A stretch of DNA of 64,000 nt. Source: Mesorhizobium sp. B2-4-3. Lineage in GTDB: Bacteria; Pseudomonadota; Alphaproteobacteria; Rhizobiales; Rhizobiaceae. Numbering within the stretch: the first letter of the stretch is position 1; each line of letters opens with the position of its first letter. Positions 47,337 to 56,966 of this stretch are shown piece by piece. Under the pieces are notes generated by a model. The model saw nothing but the letters and a program-made list of their open reading frames with translations. It was not told the origin of the DNA and ran no database searches. Both the position numbers and the translations under genes were made by a program. The stretch is from assembly GCF_006442815.1 (NCBI RefSeq), contig NZ_VFVL01000021.1:1-64000 (forward strand), in the 5' to 3' direction.

Positions 47337-48977
47337 ATGGACGTCGCCGTCTTCATTCTCGTCGTGCTCGCCTTCGTAACCGTTTCCGGTGCGCTGGTGC
47401 GGCTGGTGCGTGTGCCGCTGCCGGTGCTGCAGATCGCGATCGGCGCCGCCCTGGCCTGGCCGGCACGCGGCCTGCATGTCGAGATCGACCCCGAGCTTTT
47501 TCTCCTGGTGTTCATTCCGCCGTTGCTGTTCGGTGACGCGTTCTCGGCGCCGAAGCGCGAGCTGATCGCGCTGCGCAGCCCGATCCTCGACCTCGCCATC
47601 GGGCTCGTCTTCTTCACCATCGTCGGTTTCGGTTACGCCTTGCATTGGCTGGTGCCGAGCATCCCGCTGGTCGTCGCCTTTGCTCTGGCCGCCGTGCTGT
47701 CGCCGACCGACGCGGTCGCCGTGTCCTCGATCGTCGACCGCAATGTCGTCCCGGCGCGGCTGATGCACATATTGGAAGGCGAATCCCTGCTCAACGACGC
47801 CTCGGGCCTGGTGATGTTCCGCTTCACGGTCGCGGCGGCGCTGACCGGCAGCTTTTCGTTCGCCGCGGCATCCCTGAGCTTCCTCTTGGCTGTGGCGATC
47901 GGCATTCTCGCCGGCATCGCGGCGCTGTTCATCGCGGCGAAGTCGTTGCAGGTGCTCAGTCGCATCACCAGCACACCGGCCGAAGCGCAGGTGCTGGTCA
48001 TGGTGCTGTTGCCCTTCGTCGCCTATCTGATCGCGGAGCATTTGAACGCGTCGGGCATTCTGGCGGCGGTCACCGCCGGCCTTCTGACAGGATACTCCGG
48101 CATCGTCCGCCACATGGCGGTCTCGGCGCGCATCCAGACGATCTCGCTCTGGTCGATGCTGATCTTCATGTTCAACGGCTCGCTGTTCATCCTGCTTGGC
48201 CTGCAGCTGCCCGACATCATCCGCAACGTGCCGCCGGAGCTGACGACCCGGCACTGGCTGTTCGAGCCGGCACTGACCGTCCTCTTGCTCACGCTCTGCC
48301 TGATCGGCCTGCGCTATGTCTGGATCTGGATCGGCGACATGGGCGCCGTGCTTGCCGCGCGGCTAGGCAAGCGCAAAGCCGAACCCTTTGGCTTTCGCGT
48401 CAGGCTCGCCGGCTCGATCGCCGGCGTGCGCGGCGCCGTCACCCTGGCCGGCATCCTGTCCCTGCCGCTCACCTTGCAGGACGGCTCGCCGTTTCCGGCC
48501 CGCGACCTCGTGATCTTCCTCGCCGCCGGCGTGATCATATGCTCGCTGGCGATCGCGAGCCTCACTCTGCCAAGGGTTTCGCGCGGTCTCGTCGAGCCTG
48601 GCGAGCATCCAGGTGTGGCCGAAGAGCGCCGCGCCCGCGTCGGCGCCGCCAGTGCGGCCATCGCTAGGATCGAAAGCCTGGCCAGCGACGGCAATGAAGG
48701 AGAGGCGGCGGACATGAAGCTTGCCATCGCCGAGAGCGTCGCATCCATCTACCGGCGGCGCATCTCGCTCTCCGACGGCGCCGACGAAGCGCGCGCCGAG
48801 GCTCGTGAATCCGGGCGGATCGAGTTCGAATTCAGGCTTGCCGGCATCGAGGCCGAGCGGGCCGAACTGCAGGCGATGCTTCGCCGTGGCGACATCAACG
48901 ACCATACGGCGCGCAAGCTGTTCACCGAGATCACCTTCTCGGAAGCGATCCTCAAGGGCCGCGACCCGCGGGATTAG
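47337..48977 (+). CDS. CPA1-type Na+/H+ antiporter
   Basis: A 546-aa monovalent cation/proton antiporter. About 12 helices cover residues 1-410, with the CPA1 motifs FIPPLLFGDAF, VLSPTDAVAVSSIV and ESLLNDASGLVMFRF; the ND pair belongs to the ion site. A late helix has GSIAGVRGAVTLAGILSLP. A cytoplasmic helical C-terminal part of about 130 residues follows, with many acidic and Arg residues. It probably keeps internal pH and Na+ in balance. The start has no strong ribosome site. Confidence 0.9.
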   Translation: MDVAVFILVVLAFVTVSGALVRLVRVPLPVLQIAIGAALAWPARGLHVEIDPELFLLVFIPPLLFGDAFSAPKRELIALRSPILDLAIGLVFFTIVGFGYALHWLVPSIPLVVAFALAAVLSPTDAVAVSSIVDRNVVPARLMHILEGESLLNDASGLVMFRFTVAAALTGSFSFAAASLSFLLAVAIGILAGIAALFIAAKSLQVLSRITSTPAEAQVLVMVLLPFVAYLIAEHLNASGILAAVTAGLLTGYSGIVRHMAVSARIQTISLWSMLIFMFNGSLFILLGLQLPDIIRNVPPELTTRHWLFEPALTVLLLTLCLIGLRYVWIWIGDMGAVLAARLGKRKAEPFGFRVRLAGSIAGVRGAVTLAGILSLPLTLQDGSPFPARDLVIFLAAGVIICSLAIASLTLPRVSRGLVEPGEHPGVAEERRARVGAASAAIARIESLASDGNEGEAADMKLAIAESVASIYRRRISLSDGADEARAEARESGRIEFEFRLAGIEAERAELQAMLRRGDINDHTARKLFTEITFSEAILKGRDPRD

Positions 48978-49103
48978 AACTGGACGGGTTTGTCTTGGCG
49001 CAAACCGGCCAGCAAATTTCGCGCCGCAAACGTGGCGGCCCGGAAACAACTGTGTTAATGCGCGGCGACCTCGCAGACCTCCGGCCCCAAGGGAAAGCAA
49101 GCC

Positions 49104-50417
49104 ATGTCAAATGCCGCGGCAGCCTCCAGCAAATTCGAATCCTTCTTCGAGACCACGCTTGCCGATGCCGATCCGGAAATCTTCGGCGCCATCCGCAACG
49201 AGCTTGGCCGCCAGCGCCACGAGATCGAGCTGATCGCGTCGGAAAACATCGTGTCGCGCGCCGTGCTCGAAGCGCAGGGCTCGATCATGACCAACAAATA
49301 TGCCGAGGGTTATCCGGGCAAGCGCTACTATGGCGGCTGCCAATTCGTCGACGTGGCCGAGGAACTGGCCATCGAGCGCGCGAAGAAGCTCTTTGGCTGT
49401 AACTTCGCCAACGTCCAGCCGAACTCGGGCAGCCAGATGAACCAGGCCGTGTTCCTGGCGCTGCTGCAGCCCGGCGACACCTTCATGGGCCTCGACCTGA
49501 ATTCGGGCGGCCATCTCACCCACGGCTCGCCGGTCAACATGAGCGGCAAGTGGTTCAAGGTCATCTCCTACGGCGTGCGCAAGGACGATCACCTGCTCGA
49601 CATGGACGCGATCGAGAAGACCGCGCACGAGACCAAGCCTAAGCTGATCCTGGCCGGCGGCACCGCCTATTCGCGCATCTGGGACTGGAAGCGTTTCCGC
49701 GAGATCGCCGATTCGATCGGCGCTTACCTCATGGTCGACATGGCGCATATCGCCGGCCTCGTCGCCGGCGGCGTGCATCCGTCGCCGTTGCCTCATGCCC
49801 ATGTCGTGACCACGACGACCCACAAATCGCTGCGCGGTCCGCGCGGCGGCATGATCCTGTGCAACGACGAGGATATCGCCAAGAAGATGAATTCGGCGGT
49901 GTTTCCGGGCTTGCAGGGCGGCCCGCTGATGCATGTCATCGCCGCCAAGGCGGTGGCGCTCGGCGAGGCGCTGAAGCCGAGCTTCAAGGCCTATGCCGAA
50001 AGCATCGTCGCCAATGCCAAGGCGCTGGCGTCCAGCCTGCAGGAGACTGGCCTCGATATCGTCTCGGGCGGTACCGACAACCACCTGATGCTGGTCGACC
50101 TTCGGCCGAAGAACGCTACCGGCAAGCGCGCGGAAGCAGCGCTGGGCCGCGCCAACATCACCTGCAACAAGAACGGCATCCCGTTCGATCCGGAAAAGCC
50201 GTTCGTGACGTCGGGCGTACGCCTCGGCACGCCGGCCGGCACCACGCGCGGCTTCGGCCAGGCCGAATTCCGCGAGATCGGCAAGCTGATCGCCGAGGTG
50301 CTGGACGGGCTGAAGGTGGCGAATTCCGACGAAGGCAACGCGGCCGTCGAGGCCGCCGTCAAGGCCAAGGTCACGGCGCTGACCGACCGCTTCCCGCTCT
50401 ACCCTTATCTCGGCTGA
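49104..50417 (+). CDS. glyA: Serine hydroxymethyltransferase
   Basis: PLP-dependent enzyme converting serine and tetrahydrofolate to glycine and methylene-tetrahydrofolate. The 437-aa protein has [15 protein letters not shown] near the N terminus, the active lysine in [14 protein letters not shown] at Lys241, and the [16 protein letters not shown] substrate region. It starts the glyA - nrdR - rib - nusB block common in Rhizobiales. The stop is 119 bases before a small exported-protein gene. Confidence 0.97.
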   Translation: MSNAAAASSKFESFFETTLADADPEIFGAIRNELGRQRHEIELIASENIVSRAVLEAQGSIMTNKYAEGYPGKRYYGGCQFVDVAEELAIERAKKLFGCNFANVQPNSGSQMNQAVFLALLQPGDTFMGLDLNSGGHLTHGSPVNMSGKWFKVISYGVRKDDHLLDMDAIEKTAHETKPKLILAGGTAYSRIWDWKRFREIADSIGAYLMVDMAHIAGLVAGGVHPSPLPHAHVVTTTTHKSLRGPRGGMILCNDEDIAKKMNSAVFPGLQGGPLMHVIAAKAVALGEALKPSFKAYAESIVANAKALASSLQETGLDIVSGGTDNHLMLVDLRPKNATGKRAEAALGRANITCNKNGIPFDPEKPFVTSGVRLGTPAGTTRGFGQAEFREIGKLIAEVLDGLKVANSDEGNAAVEAAVKAKVTALTDRFPLYPYLG

Positions 50418-50536
50418 TCGACGGTCGGTTGCCCCCTCGGTTGTCATCCGTCGGTTGACCGCGCGACCTACGTCATCTTTTATCCCTGCGCTTCGCGCCG
50501 CTCCTTGATTGGGCGGCGCGGCCTACCGGAGACCTG

Positions 50537-51130
50537 ATGATGCGCACTTTCCGTCTTGCCACCCTGGCCCTGTCTGGCTCGCTGGCCGTTGTCGTCCTGT
50601 CCGGCGCGGTTGCGCAGGAGCAGGCGCAGCCCGGCTCCGATATGCCGGCCACCAATACCTTCGGCAAGTGGACCACCATCATCGACACGCTCGATACCGG
50701 GCAGGATGCGCACAAGACCTGCGCCGCCTCGACTGCATTCGTCGACGGCGACGGCAATGCCGGTTCCCTGACGCTGTCGATCTCGACCGGCGATGCGCTG
50801 CCGCCTGACGCGTATCCGGCCATCATGTTCATCATCGACAACGGGAACCTGCCGACCGGCGACAAGATCGCCGCGACCTTCGGCGATCCTGGCGTGAAGG
50901 TCGCCGCGACCGTGACCTCCAACGCCGCCGCGGGTGGTCGTCCCAGCTGGATGGTCGATAACCAGGCCAAGACCAGCCTCGCCTTGCTGCGCGCCATGCG
51001 CAAGGTCACCTCGCTCGATGTGACCTTCGGCAAACAGAAGGTCACCAGCATTCCGATGGACGGCTTCACCAAGGCCTATCGCAATCTCGGAACGTCCTGC
51101 GGTTTCTCGACCAAGGATGTCGCGCCCTGA
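50537..51130 (+). CDS. Exported protein of unknown function
   Basis: A 197-aa protein with a signal peptide (FRLATLALSGSLAVVVLSGAVAQ, cleavage after about residue 26). The mature part is beta-rich with two cysteines far apart (about residues 62 and 189), and FGKWTTIIDTLDTGQDAHKTC near its start, vaguely like IalB-type invasion proteins; this is a weak guess. It lies between glyA and nrdR. Its function is not known. Confidence 0.7.
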   Translation: MMRTFRLATLALSGSLAVVVLSGAVAQEQAQPGSDMPATNTFGKWTTIIDTLDTGQDAHKTCAASTAFVDGDGNAGSLTLSISTGDALPPDAYPAIMFIIDNGNLPTGDKIAATFGDPGVKVAATVTSNAAAGGRPSWMVDNQAKTSLALLRAMRKVTSLDVTFGKQKVTSIPMDGFTKAYRNLGTSCGFSTKDVAP

Positions 51131-51220
51131 CGCTTGTCGACCGGCCGGGCAGGGGCGCTGGCAATCTTGCTTATGCCTCGCTATCTCTGAGGTATAAAAG
51201 GCTCTAAGCCTTTCGCCCAC

Positions 51221-51259
51221 AGAGTGAGAAGACGCTTCCTTGAATCGCCCTCTCACTCT
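51221..51259. promoter_or_regulatory. Inverted repeat upstream of nrdR
   Basis: Perfect 9-base arms AGAGTGAGA (51221-51229) and TCTCACTCT (51251-51259) with a 21-base loop. It lies in the gap before nrdR, next to a family C palindrome. It could be a regulator site or an RNA structure. Confidence 0.4.
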
Positions 51260-51274
51260 AAGATTTTGTTTTTG

Positions 51275-51319
51275 AAGCATGATCTTCTCCGAAAAGTCTG
51301 CAACTTTTCGGGATCACGC
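51275..51319. repeat. Family C palindrome upstream of nrdR
   Basis: AAGCATGATC ... GATCACGC with CCGAAAAGTC and GCAACTTTTCGGG inside. It is a copy of the element at 47221 with the core partly altered, and it ends 25 bases before the nrdR start. Confidence 0.75.
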
Positions 51320-51344
51320 CTGAATCGCGAACCCAAGGCTTCCC

Positions 51345-51824
51345 ATGCGCTGTCCCTATTGCCAGTCCGAAGATACGCAGGTGAAGGATTCGCGTCCCGC
51401 CGAGGATGGCGCGGCGATCCGCAGGCGGCGGGTGTGCCCCGATTGCGGCGGCCGTTTCACGACTTTCGAGCGCGTCCAACTGCGCGACCTCGTCGTCGTC
51501 AAGAAGTCCGGCCGCAAGGTGCCTTTCGACCGTGACAAGCTGCTGCGCTCCGTCGAGATCGCCGTGCGCAAGCGCAATGTCGACCCCGAGCGCATCGACC
51601 GCGCCGTCACCGGCATCGTGCGTCAGCTCGAAAGCTCCGGCGAAACCGAGGTGGCCTCGGGTGAGGTCGGCCGGCTGGTCATGGAGGCGCTGAAATCGCT
51701 GGATGACGTCGCCTATGTCCGCTTCGCCTCGGTCTATCGCAATTTCCGTGAGGCCAAGGATTTTCACGAGCTGCTGGGCGAACTGAAGGGTGACGAGGAA
51801 AAAACTGAAGAGGACGCCGGCTGA
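51345..51824 (+). CDS. nrdR: Transcriptional repressor NrdR
   Basis: ATP/dATP-sensing repressor of ribonucleotide reductase genes. The 159-aa protein has the zinc ribbon with Cys3, Cys6, Cys31 and Cys34, followed by the ATP-cone ([30 protein letters not shown]). Its length is usual. It ends 2 bases before ribD, so the two genes are co-transcribed, as is typical in proteobacteria. No NrdR box is recognised within the window. Confidence 0.96.
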   Translation: MRCPYCQSEDTQVKDSRPAEDGAAIRRRRVCPDCGGRFTTFERVQLRDLVVVKKSGRKVPFDRDKLLRSVEIAVRKRNVDPERIDRAVTGIVRQLESSGETEVASGEVGRLVMEALKSLDDVAYVRFASVYRNFREAKDFHELLGELKGDEEKTEEDAG

Positions 51825-51826
51825 TC

Positions 51827-52954
51827 ATGGCGGGACCGCGACTGGACGAGGCCGCGCAGGCGGCGCTTGATCGCCGTTTCATGGCCGCGGCCATCAGGTT
51901 GTCGCGCCGCAATGCCGGCCGCACCTCCACCAATCCCTCCGTCGGCACCATCATCGTGCGCGACGACGGCGCTGGACCGATGATCGTCGGCACCGGCGTG
52001 ACGGCCGTGGGCGGCCGGCCGCATGCCGAGACCGAAGCGCTGGCCGAGGCCGGCGAGCTCGCGCGTGGCGCCACCGCTTACGTCACCTTGGAGCCCTGCG
52101 CCCATCACGGCCGCACGCCGCCTTGCGCCAACGCGCTGGTCAATGCCGGCATCGCGCGCGTCGTCGGCGCGGCGAGCGATCCCGACCCGCGCGTCTCCGG
52201 CAAGGGCTACGCCATCCTGCGCGCCGCCGGTGTCGAGGTGGTGGAGAAAGTGCTGGCCGCCGAGGCCGCCGAGCAGATGGCCGGCTATCTGACTCGCTCT
52301 CTGAAGAAGCGCCCGGAAGTAACTCTGAAGCTTGCGCTTTCGAGCGACGGCAAGATCGGCCGCAAAGGCGCGGGCCAGGTCGCCATCACTGGCGAGATCG
52401 CACGGCGCGATGTCTATCTGATGCGCGCCGAGTCCGACGCCATCCTGGTCGGCATCGGCACCGCGCTGGAGGACGACCCGGCGCTGACCGTGCGCCTGCC
52501 GGGATTGGAGAACCGTTCGCCGGCGCGCATCATCCTCGATCGGCAGATCCGGCTGCCGGAGACTTCCAAGCTCATTTCCGGCGTCGATCGCGTGCCGCTC
52601 TATGTCGCCGCGTGCTTGGAGGCCGACCCGCACCGGCGGGCGGCGCTCGAACGCGCAGGCGTGCGCTTCATCGGCACCGAAACCCATGATGGCGTCGTCG
52701 CCTTGCCGGAATTGCTGGAAGACCTTGCCGCGCTTGGCATGGCAAGCGTTTTGGTCGAAGGCGGCGCCAGGGTGGCCAAGGCCTTCCTGGAGGAAGACCT
52801 GGTCGACCGCATTGTCCTGTTCCAGGGCCCGGACGCTATTGGCGAAGACGGTATTGCATCGCCCATCGACGCCGACCATATCCCGGTAGGTTTCCGCAAA
52901 ATGCGTGACATGCGCTTCGGCGAGGACAGTTACGCCGAATGGGTAAGACCATGA
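51827..52954 (+). CDS. ribD: Bifunctional riboflavin biosynthesis deaminase/reductase
   Basis: Catalyses two early steps of riboflavin synthesis. The 375-aa protein has the deaminase zinc motif HAE (66-68) with PCAHHGRTPPC (90-100), and a reductase domain from about residue 155 with LKLALSSDGKIG and LVEGGARVAKAFLEEDLVD. Its final codons and the stop are encoded by a family C palindrome (AGA CCA TGA). It follows nrdR by 2 bases. I see no FMN riboswitch in front of it. Confidence 0.95.
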   Translation: MAGPRLDEAAQAALDRRFMAAAIRLSRRNAGRTSTNPSVGTIIVRDDGAGPMIVGTGVTAVGGRPHAETEALAEAGELARGATAYVTLEPCAHHGRTPPCANALVNAGIARVVGAASDPDPRVSGKGYAILRAAGVEVVEKVLAAEAAEQMAGYLTRSLKKRPEVTLKLALSSDGKIGRKGAGQVAITGEIARRDVYLMRAESDAILVGIGTALEDDPALTVRLPGLENRSPARIILDRQIRLPETSKLISGVDRVPLYVAACLEADPHRRAALERAGVRFIGTETHDGVVALPELLEDLAALGMASVLVEGGARVAKAFLEEDLVDRIVLFQGPDAIGEDGIASPIDADHIPVGFRKMRDMRFGEDSYAEWVRP

Positions 52955-52996
52955 TCCCAGAAAGTGGGAACCGGTTTTTTGGATCAGATCACGGTC
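52949..52996. repeat. Family C palindrome overlapping the ribD end
   Basis: CCATGATCCC ... GATCACGG with AGAAAGTGGGAACCGGTTTT inside, a close relative of the copy at 47221. Its left part holds the ribD stop codon. It fills most of the 62-base gap between ribD and ribE. Confidence 0.85.
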
Positions 52997-53016
52997 AAAA
53001 CGAAAGACACTCTCTG

Positions 53017-53634
53017 ATGTTTACGGGAATTGTCACCGATGTGGGCACCGTTGCCAGCGTGAAGCCGCTCGCCGAAGGCATCGGCCTGCGCATCGACACC
53101 GTTTACGACCCCGAGACCATCACCATCGGCGCCTCGATTTCCTGCGGCGGCGTCTGCCTCACGGTCACAGCGCTCCCGGAACATGGCTCCAACGCGCGCT
53201 GGTTCGAGGTCGAGGCCTGGGAGGAGGCGCTGAGGCTCACTACGGCATCCAGCTGGAAATCCGGCACCAGGATCAATCTCGAACGCGCGCTGAAGATCGG
53301 CGACGAGCTCGGCGGCCACATCGTCTCCGGCCATGTCGACGGCACCGCCGAAATCGTCGAGCGCAAGGACGAGGGCGATGCCGTTCGCTTCACGCTGGAG
53401 GCGCCGCGCCATCTTGCAAAATTCATCGCGCCCAAAGGTTCGGTCGCGCTCGACGGCACCTCGCTGACGGTCAACAAGGTCGAAGGCACCCGCTTCGACG
53501 TGCTTCTGATCCATCACTCGCTGAGCGTCACCACCTGGGGCGAACGCCAGGCCGGCGACCGCGTCAACATCGAGATCGACACCATGGCCCGCTACGCCGC
53601 GCGCCTGGCGGAGGCGGCGAAAGAGGGGCTTTGA
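53017..53634 (+). CDS. ribE: Riboflavin synthase, alpha subunit
   Basis: Makes riboflavin from two molecules of dimethyl-ribityllumazine. The 205-aa protein has the two lumazine-binding repeats of this enzyme, each with a G-shaped motif: MFTGIVTDVGTV at the start and GHIVSGHVDGTA at about residue 102, and CGGVCLTVT / LDGTSLTVNKVEG at matching positions. The start at 53017 removes non-conserved residues that an earlier frame would add. A toxin-antitoxin island follows before ribH. Confidence 0.95.
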   Translation: MFTGIVTDVGTVASVKPLAEGIGLRIDTVYDPETITIGASISCGGVCLTVTALPEHGSNARWFEVEAWEEALRLTTASSWKSGTRINLERALKIGDELGGHIVSGHVDGTAEIVERKDEGDAVRFTLEAPRHLAKFIAPKGSVALDGTSLTVNKVEGTRFDVLLIHHSLSVTTWGERQAGDRVNIEIDTMARYAARLAEAAKEGL

Positions 53635-53690
53635 AACAAGCTTTGAAGTTGCCGGCCACTGGCCGTACATTGTCTTCAGGAGATACGACG

Positions 53691-53990
53691 ATGACGGTAC
53701 ATGCCCATCCACCTCGCAATCGCGCCCGTGGTGAACGCCTGGAAGCTCGCATCACTGCGGATCAGAAGAGCCTGATTGAGCGTGCTGCGGCGCTGCAAGG
53801 CCGCACCGTGACTGACTTCGTGCTGAGCAGCGTCCAAGAGGCTGCCCGCCGGGCCATCGAAGAGCACCAGCGCCTTGAACTATCTGTCCGCGATAGCAGG
53901 GCATTCGTAGATGCTCTACTTAATCCGGAACCAGTGAACGATCGCCTGCGCGATACGGTGCGTCGGTATCGCCAAGCCACTTGCATCTGA
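53691..53990 (+). CDS. DUF1778 (TacA-like) antitoxin
   Basis: A 99-aa ribbon-helix-helix protein. The DNA-binding part RLEARITADQKSLIERAAALQGRTVTDFVLSSVQEAARRAI is typical of DUF1778 antitoxins, followed by a tail (DALLNPEPVNDRLRDTVRRYR) that would block the partner toxin. A CAGGAGA ribosome site precedes the ATG at 53691. The toxin gene begins 2 bases after it, the usual order. It lies between ribE and ribH, where no other gene is usual. Confidence 0.92.
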   Translation: MTVHAHPPRNRARGERLEARITADQKSLIERAAALQGRTVTDFVLSSVQEAARRAIEEHQRLELSVRDSRAFVDALLNPEPVNDRLRDTVRRYRQATCI

Positions 53991-53992
53991 GG

Positions 53993-54505
53993 GTGACGGG
54001 CTCGATCGAGGCCTCTTTGCGAGTTGAGGTGCTCGGTTCGCAGCACGACAGAAACTCGTTCGAATGCGACGTAGAGCCACTTGATCGATATCTTCGAATG
54101 CAGGCCGGACAAGACGCTCGCAAGAACATTGCAGCACCGTTCGTGCTGGTCATGCCGGACGGTGCTATTGCAGGCTACTACACCCTCTCATCGACTGCGG
54201 TGAGTGTCGGCGAATGGCCTATTGAGACGGTCCGCAAGCTGCCGCGTTATCCGCTGATTCCGGCGACGCGGCTCGGCCGTCTGGCAGTCGATCGACGGCA
54301 TCAGGGCAGGGGCTATGGCCGATACCTCCTGGCAGATGCCCTGCTTCGATCTCTCCGCAGTGAGATTGCTGCGTTTGCGGTAATCGTCAACGCAAAGGAT
54401 GACAACGCGTGCCGGTTCTATGAGCGGGAAAGTTTTTTGCCATTTCCGGATCAGCCGATGAAACTATTTAGGCCGATGGCCGATATCGCGGAACTGTTCA
54501 GATGA
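53993..54505 (+). CDS. GNAT toxin (TacT-like tRNA acetyltransferase)
   Basis: A 170-aa acetyltransferase of the toxin class that acetylates charged tRNA. The acetyl-CoA motif RHQGRGYGRYLL is at about 102-113, with LGRLAVD before it and the conserved Tyr143 in ACRFYERESFLPF. The start is set at the GTG at 53993, 2 bases after the antitoxin stop; a TTG at 53981 is an alternative. The stop overlaps the next start (ATGA). Confidence 0.88.
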   Translation: MTGSIEASLRVEVLGSQHDRNSFECDVEPLDRYLRMQAGQDARKNIAAPFVLVMPDGAIAGYYTLSSTAVSVGEWPIETVRKLPRYPLIPATRLGRLAVDRRHQGRGYGRYLLADALLRSLRSEIAAFAVIVNAKDDNACRFYERESFLPFPDQPMKLFRPMADIAELFR

Positions 54506-54678
54506 GAAAGGGAACTCCAACGGAGAATGAGAATTCCAGGCTCAAAGAACGGCTGACCCGCGAAGCAATGGCCGATGTGGATGCCGGCCGTGTGGTGGAT
54601 CATGAAGCCGTTCTTGTCTGGGCTGAAAGCCTGGGTACCGGCTGTCCGCTTCCACCGCCTCGGATAAAGATGCGATAG
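54502..54678 (+). CDS. Orphan antitoxin of a ParE/RelE-type system
   Basis: A 58-aa gene whose ATG overlaps the stop of the GNAT gene (ATGA). It reads SRLKERLTREAMADVDAGRV with the following VDHEAVLVWAESL, which matches short antitoxins with a DVDAGRVxDHxxVxxWAxSL pattern. These normally come right before a ParE-like toxin, but the next gene is ribH, 83 bases on, and no toxin frame is visible. It may have lost its partner or act with the GNAT pair. Confidence 0.7.
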   Translation: MRKGTPTENENSRLKERLTREAMADVDAGRVVDHEAVLVWAESLGTGCPLPPPRIKMR

Positions 54679-54760
54679 ACCAGGCGGCACCCCCGCCAAT
54701 CTTCCGCTTGCGATAAACCTGGCTTCGGCCTAAGTCACCGGCAACCCCCCGGAGACTTTT

Positions 54761-55255
54761 ATGGCAGGCACATCCCAACACGGCAAAGCGTTCATTCGCC
54801 CGAAGGCGAAGGCGCATCTGCTCATTGTCGAAGCGCGCTTTCACGACGATCTCGCCGACGCGCTGCTCGAAGGTGCGACCGGCGCGCTCGACGAGGCTGG
54901 CGCCACCTATGACGTCGTCACGGTTCCTGGCTCGCTCGAAATACCTGCTGTCATCACCTTCGCGCTCGATGGCGCGGCCGAAGGCGGCACGCATTACGAC
55001 GGTTTTGTCGCGCTAGGAACCGTCGTCCGCGGCGACACCTATCATTTCGACATCGTCGCCAATGAATCGAGCCGCGCGCTGATGGACCTTTCGGTGCAGG
55101 AGGCGATCGCGATCGGCAACGGCATTCTGACCACCGAGAACGACGCGCAGGCATGGGCGCGCGCGCGCAAGACCGAAGGCGACAAGGGCGGCTTCGCCGC
55201 GCGTGCGGCGCTGACCATGATCGCGCTCAAAGAGAAACTCGGAGCCCAATCGTGA
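54761..55255 (+). CDS. ribH: 6,7-Dimethyl-8-ribityllumazine synthase
   Basis: Makes lumazine from the pyrimidine and butanone phosphate precursors. The 164-aa protein has the conserved [22 protein letters not shown], the [11 protein letters not shown] loop, and [23 protein letters not shown], which contains the catalytic His. Its ATG follows GGAGACTTTT. The end overlaps the nusB start by 4 bases. The TA island separates it from ribE. Confidence 0.96.
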   Translation: MAGTSQHGKAFIRPKAKAHLLIVEARFHDDLADALLEGATGALDEAGATYDVVTVPGSLEIPAVITFALDGAAEGGTHYDGFVALGTVVRGDTYHFDIVANESSRALMDLSVQEAIAIGNGILTTENDAQAWARARKTEGDKGGFAARAALTMIALKEKLGAQS

Positions 55256-55746
55256 GCGATCCCGCCTCGACCGGAGCGGTGCGCCACGCCAACAAGCGCG
55301 GCGCCGCCCGTCTTGCCGCCGTCCAGGCGCTCTATCAGATGGACGTGTCCGGCAGCGGCGTCTTCGAGATCACGGCCGAATACGAAACCTTCCGCCTCGG
55401 CAAGGAGGTCGATGGCGCGCTCTATCGCGAGGCCGACGCGCAATGGTTCCGCGCCATCCTGACCGGCGTCGTCGAGAACCAGAAGACCATCGATCCCGTC
55501 ATCCGCCAGGCACTGACCGAGGATTGGCCGCTGTCGCGGCTGGATTCGACGCTGCGCGCCATTCTGCGCGCCGGCGTCTATGAATTGATGAAGCGCGAGG
55601 ATGTGCCGGTGGCCGTCATCGTCTCCGAATATGTCGACATCGCCAAGGCGTTCTACGAGGAAGACGAGCCGAAGCTGGTCAACGCCGTCCTCGATCGCGT
55701 CTCGCGCCGGGTACGCGGCGAGGGGCGCGGCAAGGACGCTTCGTGA
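55252..55746 (+). CDS. nusB: Transcription antitermination factor NusB
   Basis: Binds boxA RNA with NusE and supports rRNA antitermination. The 164-aa, all-helical protein shows [16 protein letters not shown] near the start, then [22 protein letters not shown] and [29 protein letters not shown]. The start is a GTG at 55252 overlapping the ribH stop. It ends with a 4-base overlap with the MFS gene. Confidence 0.96.
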   Translation: MSDPASTGAVRHANKRGAARLAAVQALYQMDVSGSGVFEITAEYETFRLGKEVDGALYREADAQWFRAILTGVVENQKTIDPVIRQALTEDWPLSRLDSTLRAILRAGVYELMKREDVPVAVIVSEYVDIAKAFYEEDEPKLVNAVLDRVSRRVRGEGRGKDAS

Positions 55747-56966
55747 CAGCCGCAACGGCCGCGGTCGCCGAGACCGGCAGGGAAGGACGTCGCACCGCGG
55801 TGCTGCTTGCCGCCGCGCAGGCGATCGTCGGTTCGGCCGCGCCGATCGCCATTTCGCTCGGCGCGCTTGCCGGTCAATATTTGCTCGGCCCGGACAAGTC
55901 GCTGGCGACGGCGCCGGTCACCGGCTTCAATCTTGGGGTGGCGCTCGGCGCCTTGCCGGCCGCCGCCATCATCCGCCGCCTCGGCCATCGCGGCGGCTTC
56001 ATGATCGGCACGATCGTCACCGCGCTCGGCGGCCTGATCGCAACGCTCGCGCTCTATCAGGCGAGCTTCTGGCTGTTCGCCTTCGGCCTTTGCGTCATCG
56101 GTGTCGGCGGCGCCTTCGTCCAGCAGTTCCGCTTCGCCGCCGCGGACAACGCGCCGCCCGAATTCAAGGCGCGCGCCATCTCCTTTGTGCTGGCGGGCGG
56201 CATCATCACCGCCGTGCTCGGGCCGCAGATCGTCATCTACACACGCGAGTTGCTGGCTCCGGTGATGTTTGCCGGGTCCTTCGTCTCGATCCTGCCCTTG
56301 GCGGCGGTTGGTGCGCTCGTCTTGTCGTTCCTGCGGGTTTCCTCCCGCACGGACGCCGTCACTGAAACCACCGCAAGCGATGCCCGCCCACTGATCGAAA
56401 TCGTCACCCAGCCGCGTTTCGTCGCCGCGTTGTTCTGCACCGTCGGCAGCTACGCGCTGATGAGCTTCGTCATGACCGGCGCGCCGCTCGCCATGGTCGG
56501 CTGCGGCCTGTCGGAAGACAATGCCACGCTTGGCATTTCCTGGCACGTCATGGCCATGTTCGGGCCGAGCTTCTTCACCGGTTCGCTGATCCATCGCTTC
56601 GGCGCCGAGCGCATCGTCGCCACTGGCCTTGTCCTTCTGATCGGCTGCGGCGCCGTGGCGCTTTCCGGCTTGGCGCTGTGGCAGTTCTGGACGGCGCTGA
56701 TCCTGCTCGGGCTGGGCTGGAATTTCGGTTTCATCGGCGCCACGTCGATGGTCGCCGCCAGCTATCGGCCTTCCGAGAAGAGCAAGGTCCAGGGTTTCCA
56801 CGACTTTGTTCTGTTCGGCTCCGTTGCCTTTTCCTCGCTGATGTCGGGTGCGATCTACAATGCGTGGGGTTGGACCATGCTGAACTGGATCGTCTTCCCG
56901 GTCGTCGCGCTCTGCTTCCTGGCGCTTGGCACGCTCAAGCTGCGGGGCTTGCGTGCCGCCAACTGA
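55743..56966 (+). CDS. MFS transporter
   Basis: A 407-aa, 12-helix transporter with the MFS pattern [26 protein letters not shown] in the first loop. It is similar to YajR/UhpC-like exporters, though the family placement is unsure. It starts at a GTG overlapping the nusB stop and so belongs to the riboflavin operon transcript; a role in flavin export is possible but only from position. A 159-base gap with no gene follows. Confidence 0.85.
   Translation: MTAATAAVAETGREGRRTAVLLAAAQAIVGSAAPIAISLGALAGQYLLGPDKSLATAPVTGFNLGVALGALPAAAIIRRLGHRGGFMIGTIVTALGGLIATLALYQASFWLFAFGLCVIGVGGAFVQQFRFAAADNAPPEFKARAISFVLAGGIITAVLGPQIVIYTRELLAPVMFAGSFVSILPLAAVGALVLSFLRVSSRTDAVTETTASDARPLIEIVTQPRFVAALFCTVGSYALMSFVMTGAPLAMVGCGLSEDNATLGISWHVMAMFGPSFFTGSLIHRFGAERIVATGLVLLIGCGAVALSGLALWQFWTALILLGLGWNFGFIGATSMVAASYRPSEKSKVQGFHDFVLFGSVAFSSLMSGAIYNAWGWTMLNWIVFPVVALCFLALGTLKLRGLRAAN

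Noticed and set aside
51131-53016. FMN riboswitch in front of ribD or ribE
   Set aside because: I looked for the conserved RFN core and found only palindromic repeats in these gaps.
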